A DNA stretch of 64,000 nt from Schistocerca nitens (GCF_023898315.1 NC_064619.1:298444150-298508149); one strand, 5' to 3'. Positions 32,600 to 42,734 are shown, counted from the first letter of the stretch. Notes: generated by a model not told the origin, from the sequence alone. Numbers and translations are program-made.

Positions 32600-33650
32600 T
32601 ATCTGGACTCCATTTCATTTTGCATCATTTGTAATGAGTCTTCGTACGTTTGGAGTCAAGTAAATCTTCTCTTTGCTGCGTTACTTTTTCACCAATCATT
32701 TTTGCTCGTGTCCAGTTTTGCTACAACCACAGTTGCCGCACCAGTCCGTAGCCCACCTCTCCTTACCGTTGCGTACTTAGTTATATACAACAAATGTGGT
32801 AATGGAAATGGGCCTTGTGTCAAAACTAAGTCCGAAAACAATCAGGAGAGATAGGAGAGGGTGTACGCCATGTCTAGTTGGAGGCCGGGACCAGAGGAAG
32901 AATCTGTAGTTGGTCTGACGCTCTGGCTGTGCCCACACTCATCATGGGCCATTCAAACGAGGTGCATAGGGACTTGTCGGTCAGCGCATTTTACGGGAAC
33001 AAACAGCCCCTGCAAAGGCGATAATTCTACTCGGCTCTTAGGCCACAACAGTGGGTACTTGGATATTACGGACTAAAAGGTAAGTGAAATAAAAATTTAG
33101 AATTAGCAAAAAATTGCTGGAAACTACAAACTACGTTTAACGCAAGGCATTTTTCTGTTTCTTGCTTGAGGATGGGCTTGCGGCCTGGCCGCTTGCTGAG
33201 AATAATCCTGGCAGGAAGAGGCGCGCATTGACAGGCGACCACCCTGCTGTCAACATAAACCCAACGCGGTTCGTCAGTCCACAGGCATATCCGGCTAACA
33301 TCAAGAAGCCGAAAACCAAGACAGAACGACCTCCAAGAAGGAATGACTGATTTCCGGAACGTAGGCAGAAACGACTGAAAGAAACAATTACACATTCGTA
33401 CAGCCATGAACTAAAAACCTGTCTTCGCTTCTACTGTGTAAATTATGACGCCGTTAAAGTGTGGGAGTCAATTGTTGCTATAGTCCTATATCACTCACTT
33501 GACAAATCAACCTCTCAAATTCTCGAACGAATGTTTTCCAGATGCTGTATTGCAATTCTTTTTGGAAGATACACTAAAGCGAGGTTCTAAACATACATGT
33601 AAATAAATTATTAACAAAAGTAGCAGTATTATATTAAAAATATGTATTGT
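32600..33650. other. No gene recognised
   Basis: About 1 kb without a named feature. Overlapping frames near 33066-33407 are not convincing. Confidence 0.35.
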
Positions 33651-33751
33651 TTGTTGTTATTATTAAAATTGTAGGCATCTCTGCCATGTTAAAACGGGGA
33701 TGATGACAAGTTACACTGGACACAGTAAGAAACCGTTTGTGACGAAACGTA

Positions 33752-33752
<1 letters not shown>

Positions 33753-33806
<54 letters not shown>

Positions 33807-33823
33807 CTCCTCTCTCTCTCTCC
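33753..33823. repeat. (CT)n microsatellite
   Basis: A nearly pure CT tract with a short CCCC interruption. It abuts the left TA site of the Tc1 element at 33830. Confidence 0.97.
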
Positions 33824-33956
33824 TTTCTACACACATCAAAAAAACTTTTGCATCACCTCGGTTCCGTGAGTTCCGTAACCTGTACAGAAAATTGGAAGAG
33901 ACATCAACATAAACATCATTTCCGTCCTTTTTATTGCTCATGAAAACCACACATTG

Positions 33957-34292
33957 TGCACACTCCGCAACAGAGTGAAAATCTCATTCTGGAAACATCC
34001 CCCAGGCTGCGGCTAAGCCATGTCTCCACAATATCCTTTCTTCCAGGAGTGCTAGTTCTGCAGATTCGCAGACGAACTTCTGTGAAGTTTGGAAGGTAGG
34101 AGACGAGGTACTGGCAGAATTCAAGCTGTGAGGACGGGTCATGAGTCGTGCTTGGGTAGCTCAGATGGTAGAGAATTGCCCGCGGAAGGCAAATTTCCCG
34201 AGTTCGAGTCTCGGTCCGGCACACAGTTTTAATCGGCCAGGAAGTTTCATAGCAGCGCACACTCCGCTGCAGAGTGAAAATCTCATTCTGGT
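33957..34292 (+). mobile_element. tRNA-like SINE with repeated end sequence
   Basis: Contains the tRNA-like block GGGTAGCTCAGATGG...GAGTTCGAGTC at about 34155-34215. Its last ~36 bases (34255-34291, ending GAAAATCTCATTCTGG) also form its first ~36 bases (33957-33992), so it looks like the tail of one unit followed by a whole unit. A 9-bp duplication CACACATTG flanks it at 33948-33956 and 34293-34301, within a Tc1 element. A truncated copy is at 3048-3232 and a reverse fragment at 52994-53048. Confidence 0.85.
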
Positions 34293-34339
34293 CACACATT
34301 GCATGTTGTACCACGATACAGCGAGACCTTCAGAGGCGG

Positions 34340-35340
34340 TGGTCCAGATTTCTGTACTCACCGGTACGTCCTCTTGCATCGATGCATGCCTATATTCGAC
34401 GTGGCATACTATCCACAAGTTCATCAAGGCATTGTTGGTCCATACTGTCCCACTCCTCAACAGAGATTCGGCGTAGATCCCTTAGTTGGTGAGTCACGTC
34501 GACCATAGCCCTTTTCAATCCATCCCATGTTCGATAGTGTTCATGTATGGAGAACATGCTGGCCACTCTAGTCGCGTGATGTCGTTATCCTGAAGAAAGT
34601 CATTCACAAGATGTGCACAATGGGGGCGCGAATTGTCGTCCATGAAGACGAATGCCTCGCCAATATGCTGCCGATATGGCTGCACTATCGGTCGGAGGAT
34701 AGCATTCACGTATCGTAGAGCCGTTACGCCGCCTTCCATGACCACCAGCGGCGTATTTCGGCCCCACATAATGCCACCCCAAAACAGCAGGAATCCTCCA
34801 CCTTGCTGCACTCGCTGGACAGTGTGTCTAAGGCGTTCAGCCTGACCAGGTTGTCTGGCTGAAGGCATATGCGACACTCATCGGTGAAGAGAACGTGATG
34901 CCAATCCTGAGCGGTCCATTCAGCATGTTGTTAGGCCCTTCTGTATCGCGCTACATGGTGTCGTGGTTACAAAGATGGACCTCGCCATGGACGTCGGGAG
35001 TGAAGTTGTGCATCATGCAGCCTATTGCGCACAGTTTGAGTCGTAACAAGACGTCCTGTGGCTGCACGAAAAACATTATTCAATATGATGGCGTTGCTGT
35101 CAGGGTTCCTCCGAGCCTCAATCCGTAGGTAGCGGTCATCCACTGCAGTAGTAGCCCTTGTAAGGCCTGAGAGAGGCATGTCATCGACAGTTCCTGTCTC
35201 TCTCTGTATCTCCTCCATGTCCGAACAACACCGCTTTGGTTCACTCAGAGACGCCTGGACACTTACCTTGTTCAGAGACCTTCCTGGCACAAAGTAACAA
35301 TGCGGACGCGATCGAACCGCGGTACTGACCGTGTAGTCAT
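34340..35340 (-). pseudogene. Tc1-like transposase, fairly well preserved but broken
   Basis: The minus-strand start is at 35338-35340, leading into VPRFDRVRIVTLCQEG-type sequence. 35290-34967 encodes the helix-turn-helix half (TGTVDDMPLSGLTRATTAVD, RLVTTQTVRNRLHDAQLHSR). 34877-34515 encodes the catalytic half: WGGIMWG, FMDDNSRPHCAH (second catalytic Asp present) and ACSPYMNTIEHGMD (catalytic Glu present; SPD has become SPY). Frameshifts lie between segments. A normal enzyme would move the element at 33830-35584. Confidence 0.9.
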
Positions 35341-35586
35341 AGTTGAACTACAGACAACAGGAGCCATGTACCTCCCTCCTGGTGGAATGTCTGGAACTGA
35401 CCGGCTGTCGGGCCCCCTCCGTCTAATAGACGCTGTTCATGCAAGGTTGTTTACATCTTTAGGCGGGTTTAGTGACATCTCTGAACAGTCAAAGGGATTG
35501 TGTCTGTGATGCAATACCCACAGTCAACGTCTATCTTCAGGAGTTCTGGGAACCGGAATGATGCAAAACGTTTTTTGATGTGTGTA

Positions 35587-35854
35587 TTAATCCTACCGGT
35601 CTTACAGACTGCCCGGCCGAGCAGAAAATTTCCTCCGCTTGGGGATTGGAGGTTGTGTCATCCTTGCATTCATATCGTCATTATTGACACGAAAGGTGCC
35701 TCAAACATACTGTCGTATCGTCTTTCCACTATTGAGATGGCTGCACGGACAGGAACCGAAAGCTAATAAATTGAAATAAAAAATTAATAAATAAGTAAAA
35801 TCCTACAGCTATAAACAATACTCAACAACCGGTCGAAAAAAAGAACTTTATTTT
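35587..35854. other. No recognisable feature
   Basis: Short intervening sequence after the Tc1 end, AT-rich at its right. Confidence 0.35.
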
Positions 35855-35985
35855 TTTTCAGTCGTTTCTTTCTTGGATGAATTGCATTTCGTTAAGATAA
35901 TCGCAATGTATCCCAGCCTGGCATCTGCTTTTCCTATAATTTGTTTTATGCGATCATTCCACTTCATGTTCCTCTTACATTATCG
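35855..35985 (-). mobile_element. LINE fragment
   Basis: CAGCCTGGCATCTGCTTTTC and GCGATCATTCCACTTCATG match, on the minus strand, a C-terminal coding stretch of LINEs of the type seen at 11022-11890. Short and isolated. Confidence 0.55.
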
Positions 35986-36047
35986 ACACTTGGGCTATCA
36001 TGCCCACCTTTCGATAGCTAAACTTAGTTTATTACACTACTAGCTCA

Positions 36048-36170
36048 GTCCCCTTCTCTCTGTCCATCTAGTCCTCCCATCTCTGCCCATCTGCTTCTTC
36101 CCCCTCTGCCCATATCCTCGTCGCCCTCTCTCCGTCCATCTCCTCCTGTTCCCTTTCTCTGTCCATTTCT
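36048..36170. repeat. CT-rich imperfect tandem repeat
   Basis: Repeated CTCTGTCCATCT/CTCTGCCCATCT units of about 20-25 bp. Similar units resume at 36377-36460 after the SINE, so the SINE inserted within this low-complexity tract. Confidence 0.7.
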
Positions 36171-36175
36171 CCCCG

Positions 36176-36362
36176 CCGGCCGGAGTGGCCGAGAGGTTCT
36201 AGGCGCTATAGTCTGGAACCGCGCGGCCGCTACGATCGCAGGTTCGAATCCTGCCTCGGGCATGGATGTGTGTGATGTTCTTAGGTTAGCTAGGTTTAAT
36301 TAGTTCTAAGTTCTAGGGGACTGATGATCTCAGAAGTTAAGTCCCATAGCGCTCAGAGACAT
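36176..36362 (+). mobile_element. SINE, class-II tRNA-headed
   Basis: Plus-strand copy: GGCCGGAGTGGCCGAGAGGT head, B-box GGTTCGAATCC near 36240, tail GCTCAGAGACATTAGA followed by poly(C). The TSD is obscured by the repetitive flanks. Confidence 0.9.
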
Positions 36363-36379
36363 TAGACCCCCCCCCCCCT

Positions 36380-37530
36380 GTCTCTCAGTCCATCTCCTGC
36401 ACCCCCCTCTCGCTTTCCATTTCCTATTCCCCGCCTTCTATCTCCATGTTATCATCTCCACTCCAACAGAAGGTTGCTAATTGTAACCACTACAATATTT
36501 CTTTGCAGATAGTAAGTAATTTCTGGACCAAGTTTGGTTAAAATCGATCCAGGGATTTAGGAAGAGATTTTTACCTGAGGTTTGCCCACGTACGCAAATG
36601 TCCGATGTACTTCATATATGTACAATATATTTGTACACATATTTAACATGTATCACTCGCGAACTTCGCCGTCCAGTTTCATTTTCAAGCAGCTCAGTGT
36701 ATATGACCCCATATCTCTTGCTGGCGTGTCTTACAGTGATACAATGCAGGTACATCCTGTCATATATGTGGATACTGTCTGTGAAACGTTTTGCTAATAA
36801 AGTTAGCAGTAAATAAGTTATAAATTAAAAGGTCATGCCTGATGCGCCAGTCCTATTGCATGAACAGCGAAAATGTAGTAAGCGATTTTTTTAAATTCAT
36901 AATTTTGTGGGGGGAGGTGAACCAGAAAAGGTCACATAAAGGTTTGAAATTATGCGTAAAGTTTTTTGCAAGTCACTATCTGCAGTTATTCTCACATACT
37001 AGACGTATATAGTCTCGCTACTTGCGCGTCGTGAGGTATGCTTCTTTTTCACCGCCACCTTCACCTCTTTGAGAAGTAGGTGCTTCCTATCCCAGAGTGC
37101 TTCTTTTCAGAGAGTAACTGATCTTTAAGCCAAGTTTGTTGAAATCGATCGAGTGGTTTAGGATGATATATCGAATATATCATACTTACATACATACTTT
37201 TATAACACGTATGGATTAGATCTGTCAGCAGCTGTTCCTCTCCTCCTACACTGTACAATAATACTGAGTGGTTAGAAAAATATGCTAACGTACATGCTGC
37301 TGAAACATGTAAAGTGGGTGAGTTATACTGTATGCACTTACATTTATTCTACTGAATGGCGTTTTAATGCATGTAACTCATTTGATATACCATCAGTTGG
37401 ATGCATCGTAGCATATTGTCGAAGACATCCACACAGCTTACAAAATGGCGCTGGCTACTCAAATATTCTTGCAGCAAGCGAGCAGACGACATACTGCTGA
37501 CGAATTTAATACAATAATAAAACAATTGTA
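36380..37530. other. Interspersed repeat remains with a duplicated block
   Basis: CCAAGTTTGGTTAAAATCGATCC at about 36529 and CCAAGTTTGTTGAAATCGATCG at about 37131, each followed by GGTTTAGGA/GGATTTAGGA, are two copies of one block about 600 bp apart, probably non-coding ends of an unclassified transposon. No gene seen. Confidence 0.4.
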
Positions 37531-37532
37531 GC

Positions 37533-37582
37533 CATCTGAAGATAAGGATCATACCCGAAACCGGCCATGTTAGTAGAATAAA
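37533..37582 (+). ncRNA. Hammerhead-like core followed by AATAAA
   Basis: CTGAAGA (37536-37542), a short GG/CC stem, GAAA (37557-37560), CCGG, then CC where UC or UA would be expected, and AATAAA at 37577. The core is complete but the cleavage-site U is changed and stem II is weak. Confidence 0.42.
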
Positions 37583-37739
37583 GCTACTGAAAAGTGTTTC
37601 TCAATGGTTGGATTCTCGATCAACAATCCTCAATCAAGGATATTTCTTTAATTTTGAAAACTGCTGGACCCACAGCCTTAATGTAAGCAGAATAACTGCA
37701 ATGATTATTGTAATCCAACCAGCACGTTGGCTACAAGAG

Positions 37740-37935
37740 GCTCAAATGGCTCTGAGCACTATGGGACTTAACTTCTAAGGTCATGAGTCCCCTAGAACTT
37801 AGAACTACTTAAACCTAACTAACCTAAGGACATCACACACACCCATGCCCGAGGCAGGATTCGAACCTGCGACCGTAGCGGTCGCGCGGTTCCAGACTGT
37901 AGCGCCTAGAACCGCTCGGCCACCCCGGCCGGCGC
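37740..37935 (-). mobile_element. SINE, class-II tRNA-headed, with 13-bp TSD
   Basis: Minus-strand full-length copy with a perfect TSD TTGGCTACAAGAG at 37727-37739 and 37936-37948. Confidence 0.94.
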
Positions 37936-38691
37936 TTGGCTACAAGAGCGATGTATTTTGTGGATGTAGTTTTTATTTTTCAGCAAGATGATTGCTGTTA
38001 GGATTGTGGTTGCCACATGTCTCGTGTTTGCAAGGTGTGTAGAAGTGCGCCTATATTGATACATCAACACATACACTTAAGGATCTAAAGTACCCATACA
38101 CTCCTATGTAATACGGAATTGACCTCTAGCCGTCACTAGAAGCGAACCTGCCATTATAAAACGAAGTGGGGAATATGGTCGAGTCTGTGGAGATGCAGTA
38201 ACAGCAGAACTGATCGGTTACGAGAGCTCGGTGACTTCGAATACGGACAAGTCATTGTATAGCCTATCATCTAACAAATCCATCATAAACACTTCAACCC
38301 TCCTAAAGCAGTTCAAGTCGATTATTTGTGACGTGATTATGAAGTGTAAACTCGAAGGAACAACCATAGCTAAAACAGGACCAGGCAGACATCATGTACT
38401 GAAGGACAGGGGCCGTCGAGCATTGCTGAGGCTGGTTGTGAAAAATAGCATGAAATCACCTGAAGGAGTCACTCGTTAGTTCCAAAGTCGTATCAGCAGT
38501 CTAGCTAGCGCAATGACTCTGCGTAGAGAGTTAAAAAGAATGGGGCACAGTGGTCGAACAGCTCCTCATAAGCCACACATTTCTGCAGGTGGTGTAAACA
38601 GCGATGCCATTCACCAGTAGATGGCTGGAAAGGATCGATTTAGAGTCATGAATCATGCTATACCATTTGGATCAAACCGGTGGAAGGGTTT

Positions 38692-38915
38692 GTGATTTAA
38701 ATAATGAAAACTGAACCAGTTACTTATTTTTTGCTGCTTAGCACAACACTTTTCGAGATTTTTCAAGGGAAAGAGAGGCATAAAATCACACATGCAAACA
38801 TCACCAAACATATTCACGTACACAAATGCTCTTGAAAATGAGAATAAATTCTCGAAACGGGTAGTGCTGAGCAGCAAAAAACACGTAACTGGTGTTGTTT
38901 TCATTATTTAAATCA
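38692..38915. mobile_element. Foldback element inside Tc1 pseudogene
   Basis: The left end TGATTTAAATAATGAAAAC and right end GTTTTCATTATTTAAATCA are exact inverted copies, extending over about 75 bp each with differences. The right arm reads CTTGAAAATGAGAATAAATT then CTCGAAACGGGTAG, i.e. a GAGAA/TTCTC stem before GAAAC, as in the hammerhead-bearing foldbacks, but the CTGANGA core is not preserved. Confidence 0.72.
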
Positions 38916-39227
38916 TGAATGACACAGTTGCGGACTTTCCCGAAACATCTGATATGATAGGTAGAATTAAGGAAGGGTTTGGGGTTTCGCGAGTGCCTGG
39001 AGAACGTACCCTGCCGCCATGTGTAGTGCCGACCCTGAAGTGCGGAGGACAAGGTGTTACGGTATGGGGGTGTTTTACGTGGTTCGGGTGTGGTCCCACT
39101 GCTGCGCTTAAGAAGACTCTACATGCGGAAGAATATGAACACAATTTGCAGCATTGTGCACTCTGTACACCCAGTCATAAAACATCATCTGTGACACAAT
39201 GATTTGTGACTCAAAACATTTCTGACA

Positions 39228-39486
39228 TGCGAAATTGTTAAGACTTTCGTGGCCACTTGTTGACAAACTGCCCATTGGCTTTTGTCTCGGGTTCTTCGGC
39301 CGACGTTCATCTGATGATTTTACTGACGTTTCGCCAGCACGAGTGGCTGAAATTGTCAAAGCTTCACCCTCCATCGCCGGCAATGGAGGCTGAAGCTTTG
39401 ACAATGACAGCTACTCGCGCTGGCGAAACGTCAGTAAATTCATTAGATGAACGTCGGCCGAAGAACCCGAGACAGAAGCCAATAGG
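39228..39486. mobile_element. Foldback element with 11-bp TSD inside Tc1 pseudogene
   Basis: Arms 39270-39375 and 39381-39486 are near-perfect inverted copies around GCCGG, with a 42-bp single-copy extension at the left. The perfect duplication CATTTCTGACA at 39217-39227 and 39487-39497 marks the whole insertion. Both arms contain a CCAGC/GCTGG stem followed by GAAACGTC, in opposite orientations; the upstream core reads TTGACAA instead of CTGANGA. Confidence 0.85.
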
Positions 39487-39735
39487 CATTTCTGACAGGC
39501 ATGCCCAGAGTCCGACCTGAACTCAATAGAACAAGTTTGGAGTAAGTTAGAACGGCGACATCGTTCAGGATTCCAGCGTCCAACGCCGAATTCGCTCCAG
39601 AGCTTATGTCCAACCTCAGTACCTTCTTTGATTTAGGCTCCTGACGAACAATGGGTTACCATTCCTCTTCCGACATTCTGATGCCGCACTGAAAGAGTCC
39701 CCAGCAGATTTCAAGTAGTCATAAAGGCGAAGGGT

Positions 39736-40210
39736 AGACACATTCCGTATTGATATCTCCCGATATCAGATAGTATTCATCAGATAGTATATTTGGATCG
39801 AGATTGATGGTAAGTACGTTTGAGTATGTCACTAATAAACTTGTACAGTGGATCTTACTATCTCACTATGCTTGCAAAGGACAAAATGTCGGAACTGCGT
39901 TGTCAAAAAATATTTTTAACACTCATTGACGGTTACAGTGGGTCTGTCTTCACAATGCAACATCCTTCAGACAGGCATGTATGTGCGAGTTCGACCCCGA
40001 TCCGATATAAAATTTCGTGATTCGCAAACATCTTACATCAATGCATAGTCGTAGAATGCGAATCTATTTGTAATTTTTAAGACTGGTACAGAGAATGGAT
40101 ACAGTCAATAAAGAGATTTCGCACATGTGGACACTTCTTATCGCTGTGAAGTGTTACTTCGCAAAGACACGAGAGGTGTACGAGTTTGGCAGGTGGAAGG
40201 TCACGGTGTC
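39736..40210. other. No recognisable feature upstream of the exon
   Basis: AT-rich sequence that turns GC-rich at about 40240. A possible splice acceptor TTTGGCAG ends at 40192, which would apply if the following exon is internal. Confidence 0.35.
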
Positions 40211-40215
40211 CCATT

Positions 40216-40223
40216 CATAAAAG
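40216..40223 (+). promoter_or_regulatory. TATA-like element (weak)
   Basis: CATAAAAG lies about 220 bases before the first in-frame ATG (40438) and just before the composition shift. If it is a core promoter element, transcription would begin near 40245-40255. The alternative is that the exon is internal. Confidence 0.2.
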
Positions 40224-40437
40224 GGACGGCGTTCGCGGTGCGAAGGGAGCGGCTGGAGATCGATTCCGGGGGGCGGCGGCGGCACCGGCGGCGGCGGCCG
40301 CACAGCCGGCAGAGCGTGCCTCGCGGCGCGGTGGCGTCGGCGTCGGGACGCCGTGTGGCAGCGCGCCTGCGCGGCCAGAGGCGGGAGGTGCGCCGCGGCG
40401 CCGCCTGCCGGCTGCCGGCTACCGGGCCAGTAGTCCG

Positions 40438-42384
40438 ATGGCGGCGCGGCCGCACTGCGGGCCCGGCCCGGCGGGGGCGGCGGTGGCGGGAGCCACGCTC
40501 GGCGGAGGCGGCGTCGGGGTCGGCGCGGCCCTCTGGCGGGACGAGCACCTGCGCTGGGCCGCCGAGCGGCGGCGCGGCTGGCGGCGCAGCGCGAGCGACC
40601 TCCTGCTGACCAGGGCCGGCCTCGACGACGATGACGACGACGACGTGGACGGGCCCGAGTACTACTCGTCCCGCGGGTACGCCGCCGGCTACGGCACCGG
40701 CAGGTGGCTCCCGAGCTGGAGGCGCGACGTCGGCGAAGACCTCCACAGGACTAGCCTCGACACGAACAGCGTCCTGACATCCGTGAGAGTGGCGGCCGCG
40801 CGCGAAGCCTGGAGACGGAGCGTCGCCGCTGACAACCGCCTCTGGAACGACTGGAAGGCGCGACCCAACATCACGGCAAACAGCCTCCTTAGCGGAAAGT
40901 ACAGCGGTATCTTGGACGACGACAGATTGCATCAGCATCGAGTTTTCAGCCGTTCGGAACTACCTCGCCTGAAGGTGACGCCGTGCGACGACGACCCGCT
41001 GGGTAACGACAAGTACTACTGGTCGCGAAGTGACTACTCCCCCGTGGGCAGGAGGCGGGCGGGTACGGCCGAGTCGATACAAGCCGCGAACCGTCTCCGG
41101 GTACCGGACGCGGACTGGAAGCGTGACGCGCCGTGGGAGCGAGGCTACCAGCACGTGGTCCGCCGCCTCCGAGAGCTGCCACCGCATCCCGCTATGCGGT
41201 TGCCGCCGCCTCCGCCGCCACCGCCGCCGCTGCTGCGACGCGACGAGTGGCGTCACAGCGGCGGCTACTCCTCTCTGCCTCGGCACCTGCCGCGACGTTC
41301 GGTCGTCGAAGATGAGGACCTGCTCTCGAAACATTCAAAACGGTACTACGCGCCGCTCTCCAGCCCGAGTCGCATTCACGGAAGCAAGGAGAGCTCTTCC
41401 GACGGTATACGGAGCCCCAGAGCGTCCTCAGGTCTACGAAGGAACTACCTGCCCCCCAGCACCTCCGCGGATCGCGTACAGAGATCGGGAACGTGGCGGT
41501 ACCAAAGCCACGAGGCACTGCCCTACTTGTCGCCTACGAGAACGAGCGTTCGAGGTGAGAAGTATGATCGCTCAGGTAATTACTCGCCGAGGATCTCGCC
41601 GCCTATGCGCGACCGTATGGATCACCTCTCACCGACGGCTGATGTGGAGAATGCCGCTCGTTCCAAGGGGCGGGGTGGGAGGCGTTCCGGCAGGGATGAC
41701 CGCCCGCCGATACCTCCCAGGCCGTTTAAAATGACGGGCGGTTGGGACGCGGTGTACGGCGACCAGGCGACGTCTGCGCTGCAGATCGTCAGGGACGACG
41801 CAGAGAGGTCGGTGAGAACCAGAAACGGCCGAGAACCACCGGTGCCGCCGCGACCGTCACAACTGAGACGCTCCGAGAGGGTAGTGGAGGGTTACAACGG
41901 GCAGGCGAGAGGCTGGGAAGAGAAGCGGTCCGGCGCCCCGAACACTTCTCCAGCGACCCGGACGCCTCGCGACGACCGCTACCGCCCTCACCGGCCAAAG
42001 CTTCGACGCTGGGAGCGCGCCGACGAGGACGAGCCGCCGGAGGACGCGGCGAGGCGGCGCCGCGAAGAGTGGCGACGCAGCCGCCAGCAGCCGGCGCCGG
42101 GGGCCGAGTGGCGGCGCAGCGGCAGCGACGACGCCGCGCTCGCCCGCCGCCCCCAGCGCGACGCCGACGCCGCCCCCGCCTACCGACGCAGCGGCAGCGA
42201 GCACCTGCTGCGGGGCGCGCCGCCCGTCGCCAATCACGTGACGCCCAAGCAGCTGCCTACTCGCTGCCCGCTGCCCCGCAACGCGGCCGGCGACGGCACC
42301 AAAGCTGCCAAGGCCGCGTCCGTCGGAAACCACGTGAGTCGACACGATACCCGTATTACCGGACACGTTCCCGTCCCCAAGTAG
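40438..42384 (+). CDS. Large GC-rich exon: disordered Arg/Ser/Pro-rich protein with PPxPPRP and RRSxS motifs
   Basis: A single frame stays open from before 40190 to the TAG at 42382-42384. The first in-frame ATG is at 40438 (648 codons from there); the upstream in-frame part is Ala/Arg-rich and may be 5' UTR or an earlier exon segment. I do not recognise the gene. Visible features, numbered from that ATG: Gly/Ala-rich start (1-31), RRSAS (49-53), seven Asp (63-69), nine-proline run (256-264), RPPIPPRPFK (422-431) and EPPVPPRPSQ (466-475), both SH3-type ligands that also fit PxxxPR, an Arg-rich block (515-550), and EWRRS/RRSGS repeats at 544-587. No transmembrane segment or folded domain is evident. 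Composition suggests a cytoplasmic scaffold or adaptor, which is inference. The frame stays open through less GC-rich stretches (e.g. 40860-41000), so it is probably real coding. The coding exon may end at the donor at 42334, dropping the last 16 residues. Confidence 0.78.
   Translation: MAARPHCGPGPAGAAVAGATLGGGGVGVGAALWRDEHLRWAAERRRGWRRSASDLLLTRAGLDDDDDDDVDGPEYYSSRGYAAGYGTGRWLPSWRRDVGEDLHRTSLDTNSVLTSVRVAAAREAWRRSVAADNRLWNDWKARPNITANSLLSGKYSGILDDDRLHQHRVFSRSELPRLKVTPCDDDPLGNDKYYWSRSDYSPVGRRRAGTAESIQAANRLRVPDADWKRDAPWERGYQHVVRRLRELPPHPAMRLPPPPPPPPPLLRRDEWRHSGGYSSLPRHLPRRSVVEDEDLLSKHSKRYYAPLSSPSRIHGSKESSSDGIRSPRASSGLRRNYLPPSTSADRVQRSGTWRYQSHEALPYLSPTRTSVRGEKYDRSGNYSPRISPPMRDRMDHLSPTADVENAARSKGRGGRRSGRDDRPPIPPRPFKMTGGWDAVYGDQATSALQIVRDDAERSVRTRNGREPPVPPRPSQLRRSERVVEGYNGQARGWEEKRSGAPNTSPATRTPRDDRYRPHRPKLRRWERADEDEPPEDAARRRREEWRRSRQQPAPGAEWRRSGSDDAALARRPQRDADAAPAYRRSGSEHLLRGAPPVANHVTPKQLPTRCPLPRNAAGDGTKAAKAASVGNHVSRHDTRITGHVPVPK
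42334..42339 (+). promoter_or_regulatory. Candidate splice donor site
   Basis: AACCAC|GTGAGT fits the donor consensus at its intron side. It lies just before coding-like composition fades, 632 codons after the ATG at 40438 and in phase 0. A second possibility is AA|GTAGGT at 42380. If used, the gene continues downstream beyond this window or in short exons I cannot see. Confidence 0.5.
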
Positions 42385-42704
42385 GTCCCCAGCCGTACCC
42401 TACAAAACCCCCCGCCCCCCTGCAACTATAGAAGGAATATTTTCCAGTCATGATCCTTGACAATCATCACTACAGTTTGTTCAATTTGTTGACGTCTTGC
42501 CTTTAATTAGCAAAGTCACGACGCTGTTCGACAACTACTGTCTGCAGCCAGCAGTCACACCGCTAGTCTCTTCGCGGCGATAGAAAATCACATTACTGCA
42601 TTTATCTCCTAAAAGAATCACGTCAAAAATCTGAAATGTACATATCAATAAAGCGTCTCTAAACATCTCGAAAATCTGTTCTTACTTTTAGTTAGAGTAC
42701 GCGA

Positions 42705-42734
<30 letters not shown>
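42705..42734. repeat. (ATT)n microsatellite
   Basis: About ten ATT units in the presumed intron. Confidence 0.95.

Larger units (their letters stand above)
33830..35584 (-). mobile_element. Tc1-like transposon with complete ends, interrupted by a SINE
   Basis: The left end CACACATCAAAAAAACTTTT and right end AAAACGTTTTTTGATGTGTG form inverted repeats of about 36 bp, extending through GCATCACCTCGGTTCC at left and GGAACCGGAATGATGC at right. TA is present on both sides (33828-33829, 35585-35586). Without the inserted SINE (33957-34292 plus one TSD) the element is about 1.41 kb. The transposase is on the minus strand and broken. Confidence 0.93.
38215..39735 (+). pseudogene. Tc1-like transposase broken by two foldback insertions
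   Basis: 38215-38690 encodes a DNA-binding half (ELGDFEYGQVI; 38231-38479 includes KLEGTTIAKTGPGRHHVLKD). The catalytic half resumes at 38915-39202 (GGQGVTVWGCFTWFGCGPTA, corresponding to the VWGCFxxxG block) and after a second insertion at 39498 (LNSIEQVWSKLERR, with the last catalytic Glu). Foldback elements at 38692-38915 and 39228-39486 separate the parts. End repeats were not firmly identified. Confidence 0.82.

Noticed and set aside
33700..33912. SLSLSL / ERERER open frames
   Set aside because: They translate the CT/GA microsatellites (also at 31754-31857 and 63489-63595).
40201..40938. 245-codon minus-strand frame opposite the host exon
   Set aside because: It is the antisense shadow of a GC-rich coding exon; the plus frame is much longer and remains open in less GC-rich parts.
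41857..42366. 169-codon minus frame and other frames over the exon
   Set aside because: Shadow frames from high GC; Ala/Arg/Gly runs only.
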